64,000 bases of DNA from Erwinia sp. (lineage in GTDB: Bacteria > Pseudomonadota > Gammaproteobacteria > Enterobacterales > Enterobacteriaceae). How positions within the stretch are numbered: position 1 is the first letter of the stretch; every line of letters begins with the position of its first letter. Below, in pieces: positions 1 to 9,630 of this stretch. Under the pieces are notes generated by a model. That model was given only the letters and a program-made list of their open reading frames with translations, had not been told where the DNA came from and did no database searches. The stretch lies in contig OZ024666.1 in NCBI GenBank assembly GCA_964016415.1, positions 496,001-560,000 of the forward strand. Reading direction: 5' to 3'. The position numbers were made by a program, and so were the translations under genes.

Positions 1-1208
1 CGGCTTGCTAATAGCACCAGTAGCCCAGGGAAGGCCATCACGACGGTAAAGGCATAAAATGTTGCCCAGCCCCAGAGCTCAACCAGCCAGCCCGCAACAG
101 GTCCGACGTAGACCCGGCCAATGGCGGCCAGTGCTGAGAGTAGAGCAAACTGAGTGGCAGAAAACGCACTGTTGCATAATGTCATAAGCAGGGCGACAAA
201 AGCGGCGGTTCCCATCCCTCCACAGAGATTCTCAACAAAGACAGCAGCGCCCATGCTATAAATATCTTTGCTGGTTACTGCCAGCATCCAGTAACTTAGA
301 TTCGATACTGCCTGCAATATGCCGAAAATCAACAGCGCCCGGAAGAGCGACAGACGCTGCATCAGCAGTCCCCCGGCGAGCGCGCCGATCAGGGTTGCGA
401 TAAGCCCCAGCGTTTTATTTACCAGCCCAACCTCTCCTGCGTCAAAACCAACCCCCTTAATAAGGAAGAGGGTAGTCAGGCTGGCAGCAAAGGCATCGCC
501 AAGCTTGTAAAAAATAATCAATAGTAGAATGAGCCAGGCGTTATTACGCTGAAAAAAATCACGCAATGGCGCAACGATGGCTTCTTCGAGTGAGCGTGGT
601 GCTGTCTTAGTTTGCAGTGGCTCGCGGGCGCACAAAGTAGCCACAATACCGGGTAGCATCATGGCAGCCATCAGCCACCAGATAGCATGCCAGCCGACAA
701 ATCGGTCTGCGAGCCATAAGGCCACTCCACCGGATACGAGCATCGCCAGACGGTAGCCCAGAACACTGATTGCAGCACCGCTGCCACGCTCAGCGGGCTG
801 CAATGTATCCGTCTTCCATGCATCAAAAACAATATCCTGCGAGGCAGAACAGAAGGCGATCAAAACAGCTAACGCTGCGACCAGAGTTAAATTTCTCGAG
901 GGTTCCATAAATCCCATCAGTGCGATGGTGAGCAACAACAGAAGTTGAGTGATCAGCAACCAGCCCCGTCGGCGACCCAGCAGTGAAGGGGTAAAACGAT
1001 CCATTATGGGAGACCAGAGGAATTTAAATACATAGGCCTGCCCTACCAGAGAGAAAAAGCCTACGGTTTTTGTATCGATATTTTCAACCGCCAGCCAGGC
1101 TTGCAGGGTACTTGAAGTCAGTGCCAAAGGAAGCCCTGAGGCAAAACCCAATGTCAGGAGAATGGCGGCGTTACGTTGTGTGAATAAATGCAAATAGGTG
1201 CGGGGCAT
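1..1208 (-). CDS. ampG: AmpG muropeptide permease, 3' end outside the window
   Basis: Inner-membrane major-facilitator permease that imports GlcNAc-anhydroMurNAc muropeptides for cell-wall recycling and feeds the signal for AmpC induction. About 402 codons are visible; the family is about 490, so the C-terminus runs off the left edge. The start is the ATG complementary to 1206-1208 (MPRTYLHLFTQRNAAILLTL), followed by the hallmark stretch LPLALTSSTLQAWL and several hydrophobic helices. It is downstream of yajG on the same strand, the conserved yajG-ampG arrangement. No frame break is visible. Confidence 0.93.
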   Translation of the reverse strand, partial: MPRTYLHLFTQRNAAILLTLGFASGLPLALTSSTLQAWLAVENIDTKTVGFFSLVGQAYVFKFLWSPIMDRFTPSLLGRRRGWLLITQLLLLLTIALMGFMEPSRNLTLVAALAVLIAFCSASQDIVFDAWKTDTLQPAERGSGAAISVLGYRLAMLVSGGVALWLADRFVGWHAIWWLMAAMMLPGIVATLCAREPLQTKTAPRSLEEAIVAPLRDFFQRNNAWLILLLIIFYKLGDAFAASLTTLFLIKGVGFDAGEVGLVNKTLGLIATLIGALAGGLLMQRLSLFRALLIFGILQAVSNLSYWMLAVTSKDIYSMGAAVFVENLCGGMGTAAFVALLMTLCNSAFSATQFALLSALAAIGRVYVGPVAGWLVELWGWATFYAFTVVMAFPGLLVLLAS

Positions 1209-1258
1209 AGTGATACTTATCGTCTGGCTGCCACGTTGAGTGGCAGCAGTGGTGGCAA

Positions 1259-1834
1259 TTAGCGGGCATTTTGCTTGATGAATTCATGCACACTCAAATC
1301 CTGAGCCATATCGGTAATCACTTCGCCGAGCGTGGTATTCACCGCATCAGTGATTTTCTGATTTGAGGCGGTAAATGCACCTTCAATGCTGTAACTCTGG
1401 CGATAATTTTTTACTTGTTTGCTGCCATTTTTAGCAAGCGCAATGATAGAGATATCTGCTTTGGTTGTAATGGTATAACGCACATTACCCTGGCTGACAT
1501 CGGCATACAGGTTGTTAACAATGATCTGCAGATCAACATTACTCGCCGGACCAATCATATAACCGCGAGCCTGCATCTGTTTTTCCAGCACTTCCTGTAA
1601 TAAAAAGCGCAGGTCACGCGATGGTGTCAGCCTCACTAATTGACCATCACGATTTACTTTTGCCAGAGCCTGATCCGTTCGACGGTCAGCACCACTGATA
1701 CTCACAGTAAGACCAGCCAGACTTGGGTCACGTTGTGGTAAATCAATTTTGGGTGCGACGTTCAGTGTGGTGGTGCTGGTTGCACAACCTGTTAATACAA
1801 GTACCACCAGCAGGGTAAAAAATTTTTTAAACAT
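1259..1834 (-). CDS. yajG: YajG-family lipoprotein
   Basis: Small lipoprotein of unknown exact role. The N-terminus is a signal peptide ending in a lipobox (VLVLTGCATS), so Cys17 should be lipidated. The 191-residue length fits the family. It lies upstream of ampG on the same strand, about 50 bp away, and is divergent from bolA, as in other Enterobacterales. Function is not predicted beyond an envelope lipoprotein. Confidence 0.93.
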   Translation of the reverse strand: MFKKFFTLLVVLVLTGCATSTTTLNVAPKIDLPQRDPSLAGLTVSISGADRRTDQALAKVNRDGQLVRLTPSRDLRFLLQEVLEKQMQARGYMIGPASNVDLQIIVNNLYADVSQGNVRYTITTKADISIIALAKNGSKQVKNYRQSYSIEGAFTASNQKITDAVNTTLGEVITDMAQDLSVHEFIKQNAR

Positions 1835-1975
1835 AACTGAAGTTCCCTGTTAAACGAGATATGGAGAGCAAATAAACTACAATGGCGCACATCATAGCAT
1901 TGCATATGATTTGAGGAAACGGCAGGATGCAGACAGACGTGTGAGCACTCATGAGATAGATAGAGAGTCGGACAG

Positions 1976-2287
1976 ATGATCAAACAACAGATCGAAAAAC
2001 AGCTGGAACAGAGTTTCGCGCCAGTTTATCTGGAGATACAAAATGAAAGCCATCAACACAATGTGGCGGTGGGAGCAGAAACACACTTCAAAGTCATCAT
2101 GGTAAGCGAGGCGTTCGAGGCGGATCGCTTGTTGGCTCGTCATCGTCGGGTCTATACGGCACTGGCAAGGCAAATGGCAGCTGGAGTGCATGCCCTGGCG
2201 TTGCATCTCTATACCCGGGAAGAGTGGGATAAAAAGCAATCTTTGGTGCCAGACTCTCCGCCGTGTCGTGGCGGCTCTTCTCACTAG
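1976..2287 (+). CDS. bolA: BolA transcriptional/iron-sulfur related regulator
   Basis: BolA-type morphogene with a KH-like fold; known to bind DNA and to pair with monothiol glutaredoxins. At 103 residues it matches the family length. The central region HKVIMVSEAFEADRL-like (here HFKVIMVSEAFEADRLLARH) and the C-terminal HALALHLYTREEW are diagnostic. It sits between yajG (divergent) and tig, the usual location. Confidence 0.95.
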   Translation: MIKQQIEKQLEQSFAPVYLEIQNESHQHNVAVGAETHFKVIMVSEAFEADRLLARHRRVYTALARQMAAGVHALALHLYTREEWDKKQSLVPDSPPCRGGSSH

Positions 2288-2398
2288 TCACGTTCTGAAC
2301 AGGATGATATTGGGGAAAAATTCAGCAATCGAACGCCCGCTCCCCCTCTTATCACACGCAGATGTACTCGTAGCCTCGACTCGCCAGTAGGTTGCCGC

Positions 2399-2404
2399 TA
2401 TAAT
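2399..2404 (+). promoter_or_regulatory. Likely sigma70 -10 box of tig
   Basis: TATAAT at 2399-2404 with a weak -35 TCGACT at 2376-2381 (17 bp spacing). It is about 175 bp upstream of tig, between bolA and tig, leaving a long 5' leader that contains a 7-bp tandem repeat. Confidence 0.5.
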
Positions 2405-2464
2405 GCGCCGTCTATTTTTCCGGAATATATTCGGGACGCTAAACGATAACAGGGAGTATCGATG

Positions 2465-2492
2465 CTGATATCTGATATCTGATATCTGATAC
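2465..2492 (+). repeat. Four tandem copies of CTGATAT in the tig leader
   Basis: CTGATAT at 2465, 2472 and 2479, then CTGATAC at 2486. A head-to-tail heptamer array in the presumed transcribed leader of tig. It could be slippage-prone; no function is known to me. Confidence 0.9.
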
Positions 2493-2579
2493 CGTCCCGT
2501 TGCTTAGATTCCGCCGTGTTCCTTGTCATGCTGGCGCGGTCTGTCGTTGACCGGGCAGGTGATTTTTTGAGGTATTAAG

Positions 2580-3884
2580 ATGCAAGCTTCAGTAGAAACA
2601 ACTCAAGGCCTGTGCCGTCGCATAACGATTACCGTGGACAAAGACGTGATCGAGAATGCGGTAAAGAAAGAACTGATTGATGTCGCGAAAAAAGTCCGTA
2701 TTGATGGCTTTCGCAAAGGGAAAGTGCCCATGAGTGTTGTGGCACAGCGCTACGGAGCTTCAGTTCGCCAGGATGTGCTGGGTGAGCTGATGCAACGTAA
2801 CTTTATTGACGCAATCATCAAAGAAAAAATCAATCCAGCGGGTGCGCCAAACTATGTGCCTGGTGAGTACACACCAGGCAGCGATTTTACTTTCTCTGCA
2901 GAATTCGAAGTTTATCCTGAGATTGAACTACAGGGGCTGGAAAATATCGAGGTTGAAAAACCGCTGGTAGATGTCACCGATGCTGATGTTGACACCATGC
3001 TCGATACGCTGCGTAAACAGCAGGCAACATGGAAAGAGGCTGACCGTGCGGTTACCAGTGAGGACCGTGTGACTGTTGATTTCACAGGTTCCGTGGATGG
3101 AGAAGTCTTTGAAGGTGGTCAGGCTGCCGATTTTGTTCTCGCTATGGGACAAGGTCGTATGATCCCTGGTTTTGAAGAAGGTCTGGTGGGTCACAAAGCC
3201 GGAGAAACATTCACTATTGATGTGAATTTCCCTGAAGATTACCACGCTGAAAATCTGAAAGGTAAAGCAGCTAAATTCGAAATCGTACTGAAAAAAGTCG
3301 AAGAGCGTGAATTACCTGAGTTCACTGAGGAGTTTATTAAGCGCTTCGGTGTAGAAGATGGCTCCTTGGCAGGTTTACGCACCGAAGTGCGTAAAAATAT
3401 GACACGCGAGCTGAAAGGCGCAGTACGTAATCGTATTAAGTCTCAGGCGATTGATGGTCTGGTTGCAGCTAATGAAATTGACGTTCCTGCTGCACTGATT
3501 GATGGTGAAATCGATGTGCTTAAGCGTCAGGCTGCGCAACGTTTCGGTAGTAATGACAAACAAGCACTGGAGTTGCCGCGTGAGATTTTTGAAGAGCAGG
3601 CAAAACGTCGTGTTGTCGTTGGTTTACTGCTGGGTGAAGTGATCCGCACACATGAGCTGAAAGCTGATGAAGATCGTGTTAACGCATTGATTGAAGAGAT
3701 GGCTTCTGCGTATGAAGATCCTAAAGAAGTGATCGAGTTTTACAGCAAAAATAAAGAGATGATGAACAACATGCGCAATGTTGCTCTGGAAGAGCAGGCT
3801 GTTGAAGCTGTGCTTGAAAAAGCCAAAGTGACTGAGAAAGAAACCACTTTTCAGGCGCTGATGAACCAGGCACAAACTGCCTGA
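2580..3884 (+). CDS. tig: Trigger factor, ribosome-associated chaperone/PPIase
   Basis: Ribosome-bound chaperone that meets nascent chains at the exit tunnel. 434 residues versus 432 in E. coli. The ribosome-docking signature GFRKGKVP is at about residue 44. The FKBP-type PPIase domain follows (about 150-245, [19 protein letters not shown] and [13 protein letters not shown]), then the helical C-terminal domain. It is first in the tig-clpP-clpX-lon proteostasis cluster and ends in a strong intrinsic terminator. Confidence 0.98.
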   Translation: MQASVETTQGLCRRITITVDKDVIENAVKKELIDVAKKVRIDGFRKGKVPMSVVAQRYGASVRQDVLGELMQRNFIDAIIKEKINPAGAPNYVPGEYTPGSDFTFSAEFEVYPEIELQGLENIEVEKPLVDVTDADVDTMLDTLRKQQATWKEADRAVTSEDRVTVDFTGSVDGEVFEGGQAADFVLAMGQGRMIPGFEEGLVGHKAGETFTIDVNFPEDYHAENLKGKAAKFEIVLKKVEERELPEFTEEFIKRFGVEDGSLAGLRTEVRKNMTRELKGAVRNRIKSQAIDGLVAANEIDVPAALIDGEIDVLKRQAAQRFGSNDKQALELPREIFEEQAKRRVVVGLLLGEVIRTHELKADEDRVNALIEEMASAYEDPKEVIEFYSKNKEMMNNMRNVALEEQAVEAVLEKAKVTEKETTFQALMNQAQTA

Positions 3885-3905
3885 TTTGGTGTGATTTGAA
3901 CCAAC

Positions 3906-3932
3906 CCGTGGTTGATGCCACGGTTTTTTTTT
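3906..3932 (+). terminator. Intrinsic terminator of tig
   Basis: Perfect 6-bp stem CCGTGG/CCACGG with a TTGATG loop, followed by a T run, 20 bp after the tig stop codon. Confidence 0.9.
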
Positions 3933-4255
3933 GTTCCTTGTGCATTGAGGTGTTCAGCACGCATCACATCAATTCGAAAAGGAAGCTGCAAATTGCAGCA
4001 ATCGTTATTAAATTGTTCTGAGTTTTAGATTTTAGACTAAGCTAGTAATCCCTGCAGTGAAATAGCTGATAGTGAAAATAGAACAAGACTACTGTTTCAG
4101 TAGTTGAATTTTATTTGTTTAACCCAATAAGGGAATATAAGCAGTAAAATATCGCCGATCGAAAAGTTATCCTAAAGGGATCGTAGTGTTAGCCGATGAG
4201 CTCGGGTAAGATGTAATGCTGCACTGCGCAATAAAACAAATTCAGGAGAAAATAG
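3933..4255 (+). other. tig-clpP intergenic region, expected clpP promoters
   Basis: About 320 AT-rich bases without a credible ORF. ClpP is preceded by a CAGGAG ribosome-binding site at about 4241. Family knowledge would place the clpPX promoters here, but I could not fix a convincing -35/-10 pair by eye. Confidence 0.5.
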
Positions 4256-4879
4256 ATGTCATACAGTAGTGAACGTGACAATTTAGCCGCTCAGATGGCT
4301 CTGGTTCCCATGGTTGTTGAGCACACCTCGCGCGGCGAGCGTTCTTACGATATCTTTTCTCGCTTGCTCAAAGAGCGCATCATCTTTTTAACCGGCCAGG
4401 TTGAAGACCATATGGCTAACCTGATTGTAGCACAGATGTTGTTTCTTGAAGCTGAAAACCCGGAAAAAGATATCCACTTATATATAAATTCGCCCGGTGG
4501 CGTAATTACTGCGGGTATGTCTATTTATGACACGATGAAATTCATCAAACCTGATGTCAGTACGATTTGTATGGGACAAGCTTGCTCGATGGGGGCTTTC
4601 CTGCTGACTGCTGGTGCAAAAGATAAACGCTATTGTCTGCCCAACTCACGGGTTATGATTCATCAGCCTTTAGGTGGTTATCAGGGGCAGGCGACAGACA
4701 TTGAAATTCATGCACGTGAGATTTTGAAAGTAAAACAACGCATGAACCAGCTGATGGCTGAACATACGGGGAAATCTCTCGAAGAAATAGAGAGAGACAC
4801 TGAGCGTGATCGTTTCATGTCAGCAGATGAAGCGGTAGAGTATGGATTGGTTGATTCAATTCTGACCCAACGAAGCTGA
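4256..4879 (+). CDS. clpP: ATP-dependent Clp protease proteolytic subunit
   Basis: Serine peptidase that forms the double-heptamer chamber of ClpXP/ClpAP. 207 residues, the usual length including propeptide. Catalytic Ser is in [11 protein letters not shown], His in [12 protein letters not shown], and Asp in ERDTERDRF. It is followed 107 bp later by clpX on the same strand, the classic operon. Confidence 0.98.
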   Translation: MSYSSERDNLAAQMALVPMVVEHTSRGERSYDIFSRLLKERIIFLTGQVEDHMANLIVAQMLFLEAENPEKDIHLYINSPGGVITAGMSIYDTMKFIKPDVSTICMGQACSMGAFLLTAGAKDKRYCLPNSRVMIHQPLGGYQGQATDIEIHAREILKVKQRMNQLMAEHTGKSLEEIERDTERDRFMSADEAVEYGLVDSILTQRS

Positions 4880-4986
4880 AAATGACAGCGTTGCCGGTCG
4901 CAAATATGACGAGCGCTGGGATGGTGTGGCGTACAGGCCAACGGCTGCACAAGGGTGCAGCGAAGATAATTGAAAGAGGTTAACTG

Positions 4987-6261
4987 ATGACAGATAAACG
5001 CAAAGACGGATCGGGAAAGCTACTGTATTGCTCTTTCTGTGGTAAAAGTCAGCACGAGGTACGTAAACTCATTGCTGGCTCGTCAGTGTATATCTGCGAT
5101 GAATGTGTCGATTTTTGCAATGACATCATCCGGGAAGAAATAAAAGACGTATCGCCACACCGCGAGCGGAGCAGTTTACCCACCCCACATGAAATACGTC
5201 ATCACCTGGATGATTATGTCATTGGCCAGGAGCGAGCTAAGAAGGTTCTGGCAGTGGCGGTGTACAACCACTATAAACGTCTGCGCAACGGTGATAACAG
5301 CAATGGCGTTGAACTGGGTAAAAGTAATATTTTGTTGATTGGTCCAACGGGTAGTGGCAAGACCTTACTCGCAGAGACACTTGCGCGGCTTCTCGATGTG
5401 CCTTTCACGATGGCCGATGCCACCACTCTGACCGAAGCGGGTTACGTTGGTGAAGATGTCGAGAATATTATCCAAAAGTTATTGCAGAAATGTGATTACG
5501 ATGTGCAAAAAGCGCAGCGTGGTATTGTCTACATTGATGAGATTGATAAGATTTCACGTAAATCAGACAATCCCTCGATCACCCGTGATGTGTCAGGTGA
5601 AGGTGTTCAACAGGCGCTGCTCAAACTGATCGAAGGGACTGTGGCCGCTGTTCCTCCGCAGGGAGGACGTAAACATCCGCAGCAGGAGTTTTTACAGGTT
5701 GACACCTCTAAAATTCTTTTCATCTGCGGCGGTGCTTTCGCGGGTCTTGATAAAGTGATTGCACAGCGAGTGGAAACAGGCAGTGGTATTGGTTTCGGCG
5801 CGACGGTTAAAGGTAAATCACAGAAGGCGACTGAAGGTGAATTGCTGGCACAGGCTGAACCCGAAGATCTGATAAAATTTGGTTTGATTCCTGAGTTCAT
5901 CGGGCGTCTTCCGGTAGTCGCAACGCTTAATGAACTGAGCGAAGAAGCACTCATTCAGATTCTTAAGGAGCCTAAAAACGCGCTGACTAAGCAGTATCAG
6001 GCATTGTTCAATCTCGAAGGCGTTGAGCTTGAATTCCGTGAAGAAGCGCTGAAAGAGATTGCGAAAAAAGCGATGTCACGTAAAACAGGTGCCCGTGGAC
6101 TTCGCTCTATCGTTGAAGGCGTATTACTGGAAACAATGTACGATCTGCCATCTCTTGAGAACGTTGAGAAAGTGGTCGTTGATGATTCAGTGGTTGATGG
6201 AAAAAGAGCGCCAAAATTAATTTATGGCAAACACGACACGCAACAGGCTTCAGGCGAGTAA
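4987..6261 (+). CDS. clpX: ClpX AAA+ unfoldase
   Basis: Substrate-recognition ATPase of ClpXP. 424 residues. The N-terminal zinc-binding domain has four Cys (CSFCG near residue 15, then CDECVDFC). Walker A is GPTGSGKT, Walker [10 protein letters not shown], the RKH pore loop lies in [10 protein letters not shown], and the ClpP-docking IGF loop is in GSGIGFGA. All key elements are present. Transcribed with clpP and followed by a long palindromic hairpin. Confidence 0.98.
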   Translation: MTDKRKDGSGKLLYCSFCGKSQHEVRKLIAGSSVYICDECVDFCNDIIREEIKDVSPHRERSSLPTPHEIRHHLDDYVIGQERAKKVLAVAVYNHYKRLRNGDNSNGVELGKSNILLIGPTGSGKTLLAETLARLLDVPFTMADATTLTEAGYVGEDVENIIQKLLQKCDYDVQKAQRGIVYIDEIDKISRKSDNPSITRDVSGEGVQQALLKLIEGTVAAVPPQGGRKHPQQEFLQVDTSKILFICGGAFAGLDKVIAQRVETGSGIGFGATVKGKSQKATEGELLAQAEPEDLIKFGLIPEFIGRLPVVATLNELSEEALIQILKEPKNALTKQYQALFNLEGVELEFREEALKEIAKKAMSRKTGARGLRSIVEGVLLETMYDLPSLENVEKVVVDDSVVDGKRAPKLIYGKHDTQQASGE

Positions 6262-6287
6262 AAAGCAGACGCTGCGGGTGGTTAAAT

Positions 6288-6317
6288 AGCCAGTGGGGCA
6301 TACATGCCCCACTGGCT
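6288..6317. terminator. Long palindromic hairpin after clpX
   Basis: AGCCAGTGGGGCAT and its exact reverse complement around a 2-base loop, 27 bp after the clpX stop. There is no strong T run, so termination or 3'-end stabilisation is inferred. Confidence 0.6.
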
Positions 6318-6459
6318 AAAAATCCGTTGGATACTCTCGATACAGGATCTCGGCGTCAAGTTGGGCTGTAATAATATTGTGAGACAATGTTGTTCTTTAC
6401 TGACACTCTCGCCGCATTAGCTATCTTCTTGTTCGTTCTTGCATTTTCTGATTGTCGGG

Positions 6460-6488
6460 CATTGAATGTGCTCTATCTAACCCCATAT
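6460..6488 (+). promoter_or_regulatory. Heat-shock (sigma32) promoter of lon
   Basis: TTGAA within CATTGAATGTG at 6460-6470 and CCCCATAT at 6481-6488. This matches the known lon heat-shock promoter pattern (TTGAA-type -35, CCCCATNT -10). It lies about 90 bp before the lon start. Confidence 0.8.
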
Positions 6489-6576
6489 ACTCAATACCCT
6501 GTGGGTAACCATCCGGCTGCGCAAGCGGGATGCCATTGCCCTTACCCTTGCGGAAATTAAACTAAGAGAGAGCTCT

Positions 6577-8934
6577 ATGAATCCTGAGCGTTCTGAACGC
6601 ATTGAAATCCCTGTGTTACCGTTGCGTGACGTGGTGGTTTATCCGCACATGGTCATTCCGTTATTTGTTGGGCGCGAAAAATCAATTCGCTGCCTGGAAG
6701 CTGCCATGGATCATGATAAAAAAATCATGCTGGTCGCTCAGAAAGAAGCGTTAACGGATGAACCAGGCATTGACGATCTCTTTTCGGTTGGGACTGTGGC
6801 ATCTATTTTGCAGATGCTGAAACTGCCGGATGGTACGGTAAAAGTGCTGGTCGAAGGTCTGGAGCGCGCAACGATTGTCAATCTGACTGATAACGGTGAA
6901 CACTTTGTCGCTGATGCCGCACAGATTGAATCACCAGAGCTTGATGAGCGTGAGCAGGAAGTTTTGATGCGCACAGCCATCAATCAGTTTGAAGGTTATA
7001 TCAAACTGAATAAAAAGATACCGCCTGAAGTGCTAACTTCTTTGAACAACATCGAAGACGCCGCGCGTCTGGCTGATACCATTGCCGCACATATGCCTCT
7101 GAAACTGGCTGATAAGCAATCAGTGCTTGAGATGTATGATGTCAACGAGCGTCTGGAATATCTGATGGCAATGATGGAGTCGGAGATCGACCTGCTGCAG
7201 GTTGAAAAACGGATCCGCAATCGCGTCAAGAAACAGATGGAAAAAAGTCAGCGTGAGTATTATCTCAATGAGCAGATGAAAGCGATTCAGAAAGAGTTAG
7301 GTGAGATGGACGAGACGCCTGATGAAAATGAAGCGCTGAAGCGAAAAATTGATGCGGCACGTATGCCGAAAGAGGCGCGTGACAAAACAGAAGCCGAGCT
7401 GCAAAAACTGCGGATGATGTCGCCGATGTCGGCCGAAGCAACGGTCGTACGCGGATACATTGACTGGATGGTTCAGGTACCGTGGCATGCCCGTAGCAAA
7501 GTAAAAAAAGATCTTCTTAAAGCAAAAGAGACTCTGGATGCTGATCACTTTGGTCTTGATCGTGTTAAAGAACGCATTCTTGAGTATCTCGCGGTTCAGA
7601 GCCGGGTGAGCAAGTTGAAAGGGCCGATTTTATGTCTGGTCGGACCGCCTGGCGTGGGTAAAACCTCCCTCGGACAATCCATTGCCAAAGCAACAGGACG
7701 AAAGTATGTGCGCATGGCATTAGGTGGCGTGCGTGATGAAGCAGAGATTCGCGGACACCGGCGTACCTACATTGGCTCTATGCCGGGTAAATTGATTCAG
7801 AAAATGGCAAAAGTAGGCGTTAAAAACCCACTTTTCCTGTTGGATGAGATCGATAAAATGTCTTCTGATATGCGTGGTGATCCGGCGTCGGCATTATTAG
7901 AGGTGCTTGATCCTGAACAGAATATTGCATTCAATGACCATTACCTCGAAGTTGATTATGATCTTTCTGACGTGATGTTTGTCGCGACATCGAACTCCAT
8001 GAATATTCCAGCGCCTTTACTGGATCGTATGGAAGTGATTCGTCTCTCCGGTTACACAGAAGATGAAAAACTGAATATTGCTCGTCAGCATTTACTGCCA
8101 AAGCAGATTGAGCGTAATGCACTGAAGCCTCATGAATTGACGGTAGATGAAAGCGCAATTGTGACAATCATTCGCTACTACACACGGGAAGCGGGAGTGC
8201 GCAGTTTGGAGCGTGAACTCTCTAAACTGTGCCGCAAGGCGGTCAAAGCGTTACTGATGGACAAAAAGCTGAAACATATTGAGATCAATGCTGAAAACCT
8301 GAAAGATTATCTCGGGGTTCAGCGTTTTGATTACGGACGTGCCGACAGTGAAAACCGCGTTGGACAGGTTACCGGACTGGCATGGACTGAGGTGGGTGGC
8401 GATCTGCTCACCATTGAAACCGCCTGCGTGCCAGGGAAAGGAAAACTGAGCTATACCGGCTCACTGGGCGAGGTGATGCAGGAGTCTATTCAGGCAGCGC
8501 TGACAGTGGTACGTGCCCGGGCTGAAACACTGGGTATCAACGCTGATTTTTATGAAAAGCGTGATATCCATGTGCACGTTCCTGAGGGGGCGACACCAAA
8601 AGATGGCCCCAGTGCAGGTATTGCAATGTGTACGGCTCTGGTTTCGTGTTTAACCGGCAATCCGGTACGCGCCGATGTTGCCATGACGGGGGAAATCACC
8701 CTGCGTGGACAAGTGTTACCTATCGGTGGGCTGAAGGAGAAGCTGCTTGCAGCCCATCGCGGTGGTATTAAGACCGTGTTGATTCCTGATGAAAATAAAC
8801 GCGATCTTGAAGAGATTCCTGATAATGTAATCGCCGATCTCGACATTCACCCGGTGAAACGCATTGAGGAAGTACTCACGCTTGCGCTGCAAAACTCGCC
8901 CTTCGGCGTTGAAACCAGTACAAGTAAAGCGTGA
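6577..8934 (+). CDS. lon: Lon ATP-dependent protease
   Basis: Cytoplasmic AAA+ serine protease degrading misfolded and regulatory proteins. 785 residues, full length. An N-terminal substrate-binding LAN domain precedes Walker [10 protein letters not shown] (about residue 356) and Walker [11 protein letters not shown]. The C-terminal protease domain has the Ser/Lys dyad: Ser in [11 protein letters not shown] and Lys in [11 protein letters not shown] sigma32-type promoter precedes it and an intrinsic terminator follows. Confidence 0.98.
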   Translation: MNPERSERIEIPVLPLRDVVVYPHMVIPLFVGREKSIRCLEAAMDHDKKIMLVAQKEALTDEPGIDDLFSVGTVASILQMLKLPDGTVKVLVEGLERATIVNLTDNGEHFVADAAQIESPELDEREQEVLMRTAINQFEGYIKLNKKIPPEVLTSLNNIEDAARLADTIAAHMPLKLADKQSVLEMYDVNERLEYLMAMMESEIDLLQVEKRIRNRVKKQMEKSQREYYLNEQMKAIQKELGEMDETPDENEALKRKIDAARMPKEARDKTEAELQKLRMMSPMSAEATVVRGYIDWMVQVPWHARSKVKKDLLKAKETLDADHFGLDRVKERILEYLAVQSRVSKLKGPILCLVGPPGVGKTSLGQSIAKATGRKYVRMALGGVRDEAEIRGHRRTYIGSMPGKLIQKMAKVGVKNPLFLLDEIDKMSSDMRGDPASALLEVLDPEQNIAFNDHYLEVDYDLSDVMFVATSNSMNIPAPLLDRMEVIRLSGYTEDEKLNIARQHLLPKQIERNALKPHELTVDESAIVTIIRYYTREAGVRSLERELSKLCRKAVKALLMDKKLKHIEINAENLKDYLGVQRFDYGRADSENRVGQVTGLAWTEVGGDLLTIETACVPGKGKLSYTGSLGEVMQESIQAALTVVRARAETLGINADFYEKRDIHVHVPEGATPKDGPSAGIAMCTALVSCLTGNPVRADVAMTGEITLRGQVLPIGGLKEKLLAAHRGGIKTVLIPDENKRDLEEIPDNVIADLDIHPVKRIEEVLTLALQNSPFGVETSTSKA

Positions 8935-8963
8935 TTTGGAACAAAAATAGTTGAAAACTAAAT

Positions 8964-8998
8964 CTGGCGAGTAAAAACGTACTTGCCAGCTTTTTTTT
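8964..8998 (+). terminator. Intrinsic terminator of lon
   Basis: Stem CTGGCGAGT/ACTTGCCAG (one G-T pair) followed by eight T residues, 30 bp after the lon stop. Confidence 0.88.
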
Positions 8999-9112
8999 GT
9001 GCCGTTACCTTAGTAGCCAACTGAATCGGTGCGACTGTGATTCAGTTGCAAGAATGCTATTCATTGCAAGCAGGACGCTTGCTGCGATTTTAAAAGCCTA
9101 AAGGGGAAGAGT

Positions 9113-9388
9113 GTGAATAAGTCACAGTTAATTGACAGTATTGCTGAGAAAGCTGAGATTTCTAAAGCGGCTGCTGGTCGGGTGCTTGACGCATTTATAG
9201 AAGCGGTGACGGAGTCTCTCAAAACGGGTGATGATGTCGCGCTGGTGGGATTCGGCACCTTCACCGTTAAAGAACGTGCAGAAAGGTCAGGAAGAAATCC
9301 ACAAACAGGAAAAGAAATTACTATTCCTGCCGCTAAAGTACCTGGATTCCGTGCTGGCAAGGCGTTGAAAGATGCGGTTAATGGGTAA
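9113..9388 (+). CDS. hupB: DNA-binding protein HU-beta
   Basis: Nucleoid protein of 91 residues. The start is GTG at 9113 (GTG AAT AAG, MNKSQLID), preceded by AGGGGAAGAG. The DNA-binding arm signature [21 protein letters not shown] is clear. Located after lon, as is standard, with its own terminator. Confidence 0.97.
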   Translation: MNKSQLIDSIAEKAEISKAAAGRVLDAFIEAVTESLKTGDDVALVGFGTFTVKERAERSGRNPQTGKEITIPAAKVPGFRAGKALKDAVNG

Positions 9389-9457
9389 CTGAATTGCCAT
9401 TAACCTGGCAAATTCTCTGTTGACTGAGGATCGTCCTCTCAATCTCATGTATGATAG

Positions 9458-9486
9458 AGGCATATCATTTTGGTATGCCTTTTTTA
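9458..9486 (+). terminator. Intrinsic terminator of hupB
   Basis: Stem AGGCATA/TATGCCT with a T run, about 70 bp downstream of hupB. Confidence 0.88.
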
Positions 9487-9630
9487 TTGTAGTTCCCGCA
9501 ATCATTCAGTGAATGTGGTTGAATGGTCAATTTTTACGTTACTATGCACAAGTGCTGACCATGAATATGCTCAAAGGCAGGGGCAGGCACTACAGTTTTC
9601 CTTCTTACTACAGCGGAGTGTTGTCACATC

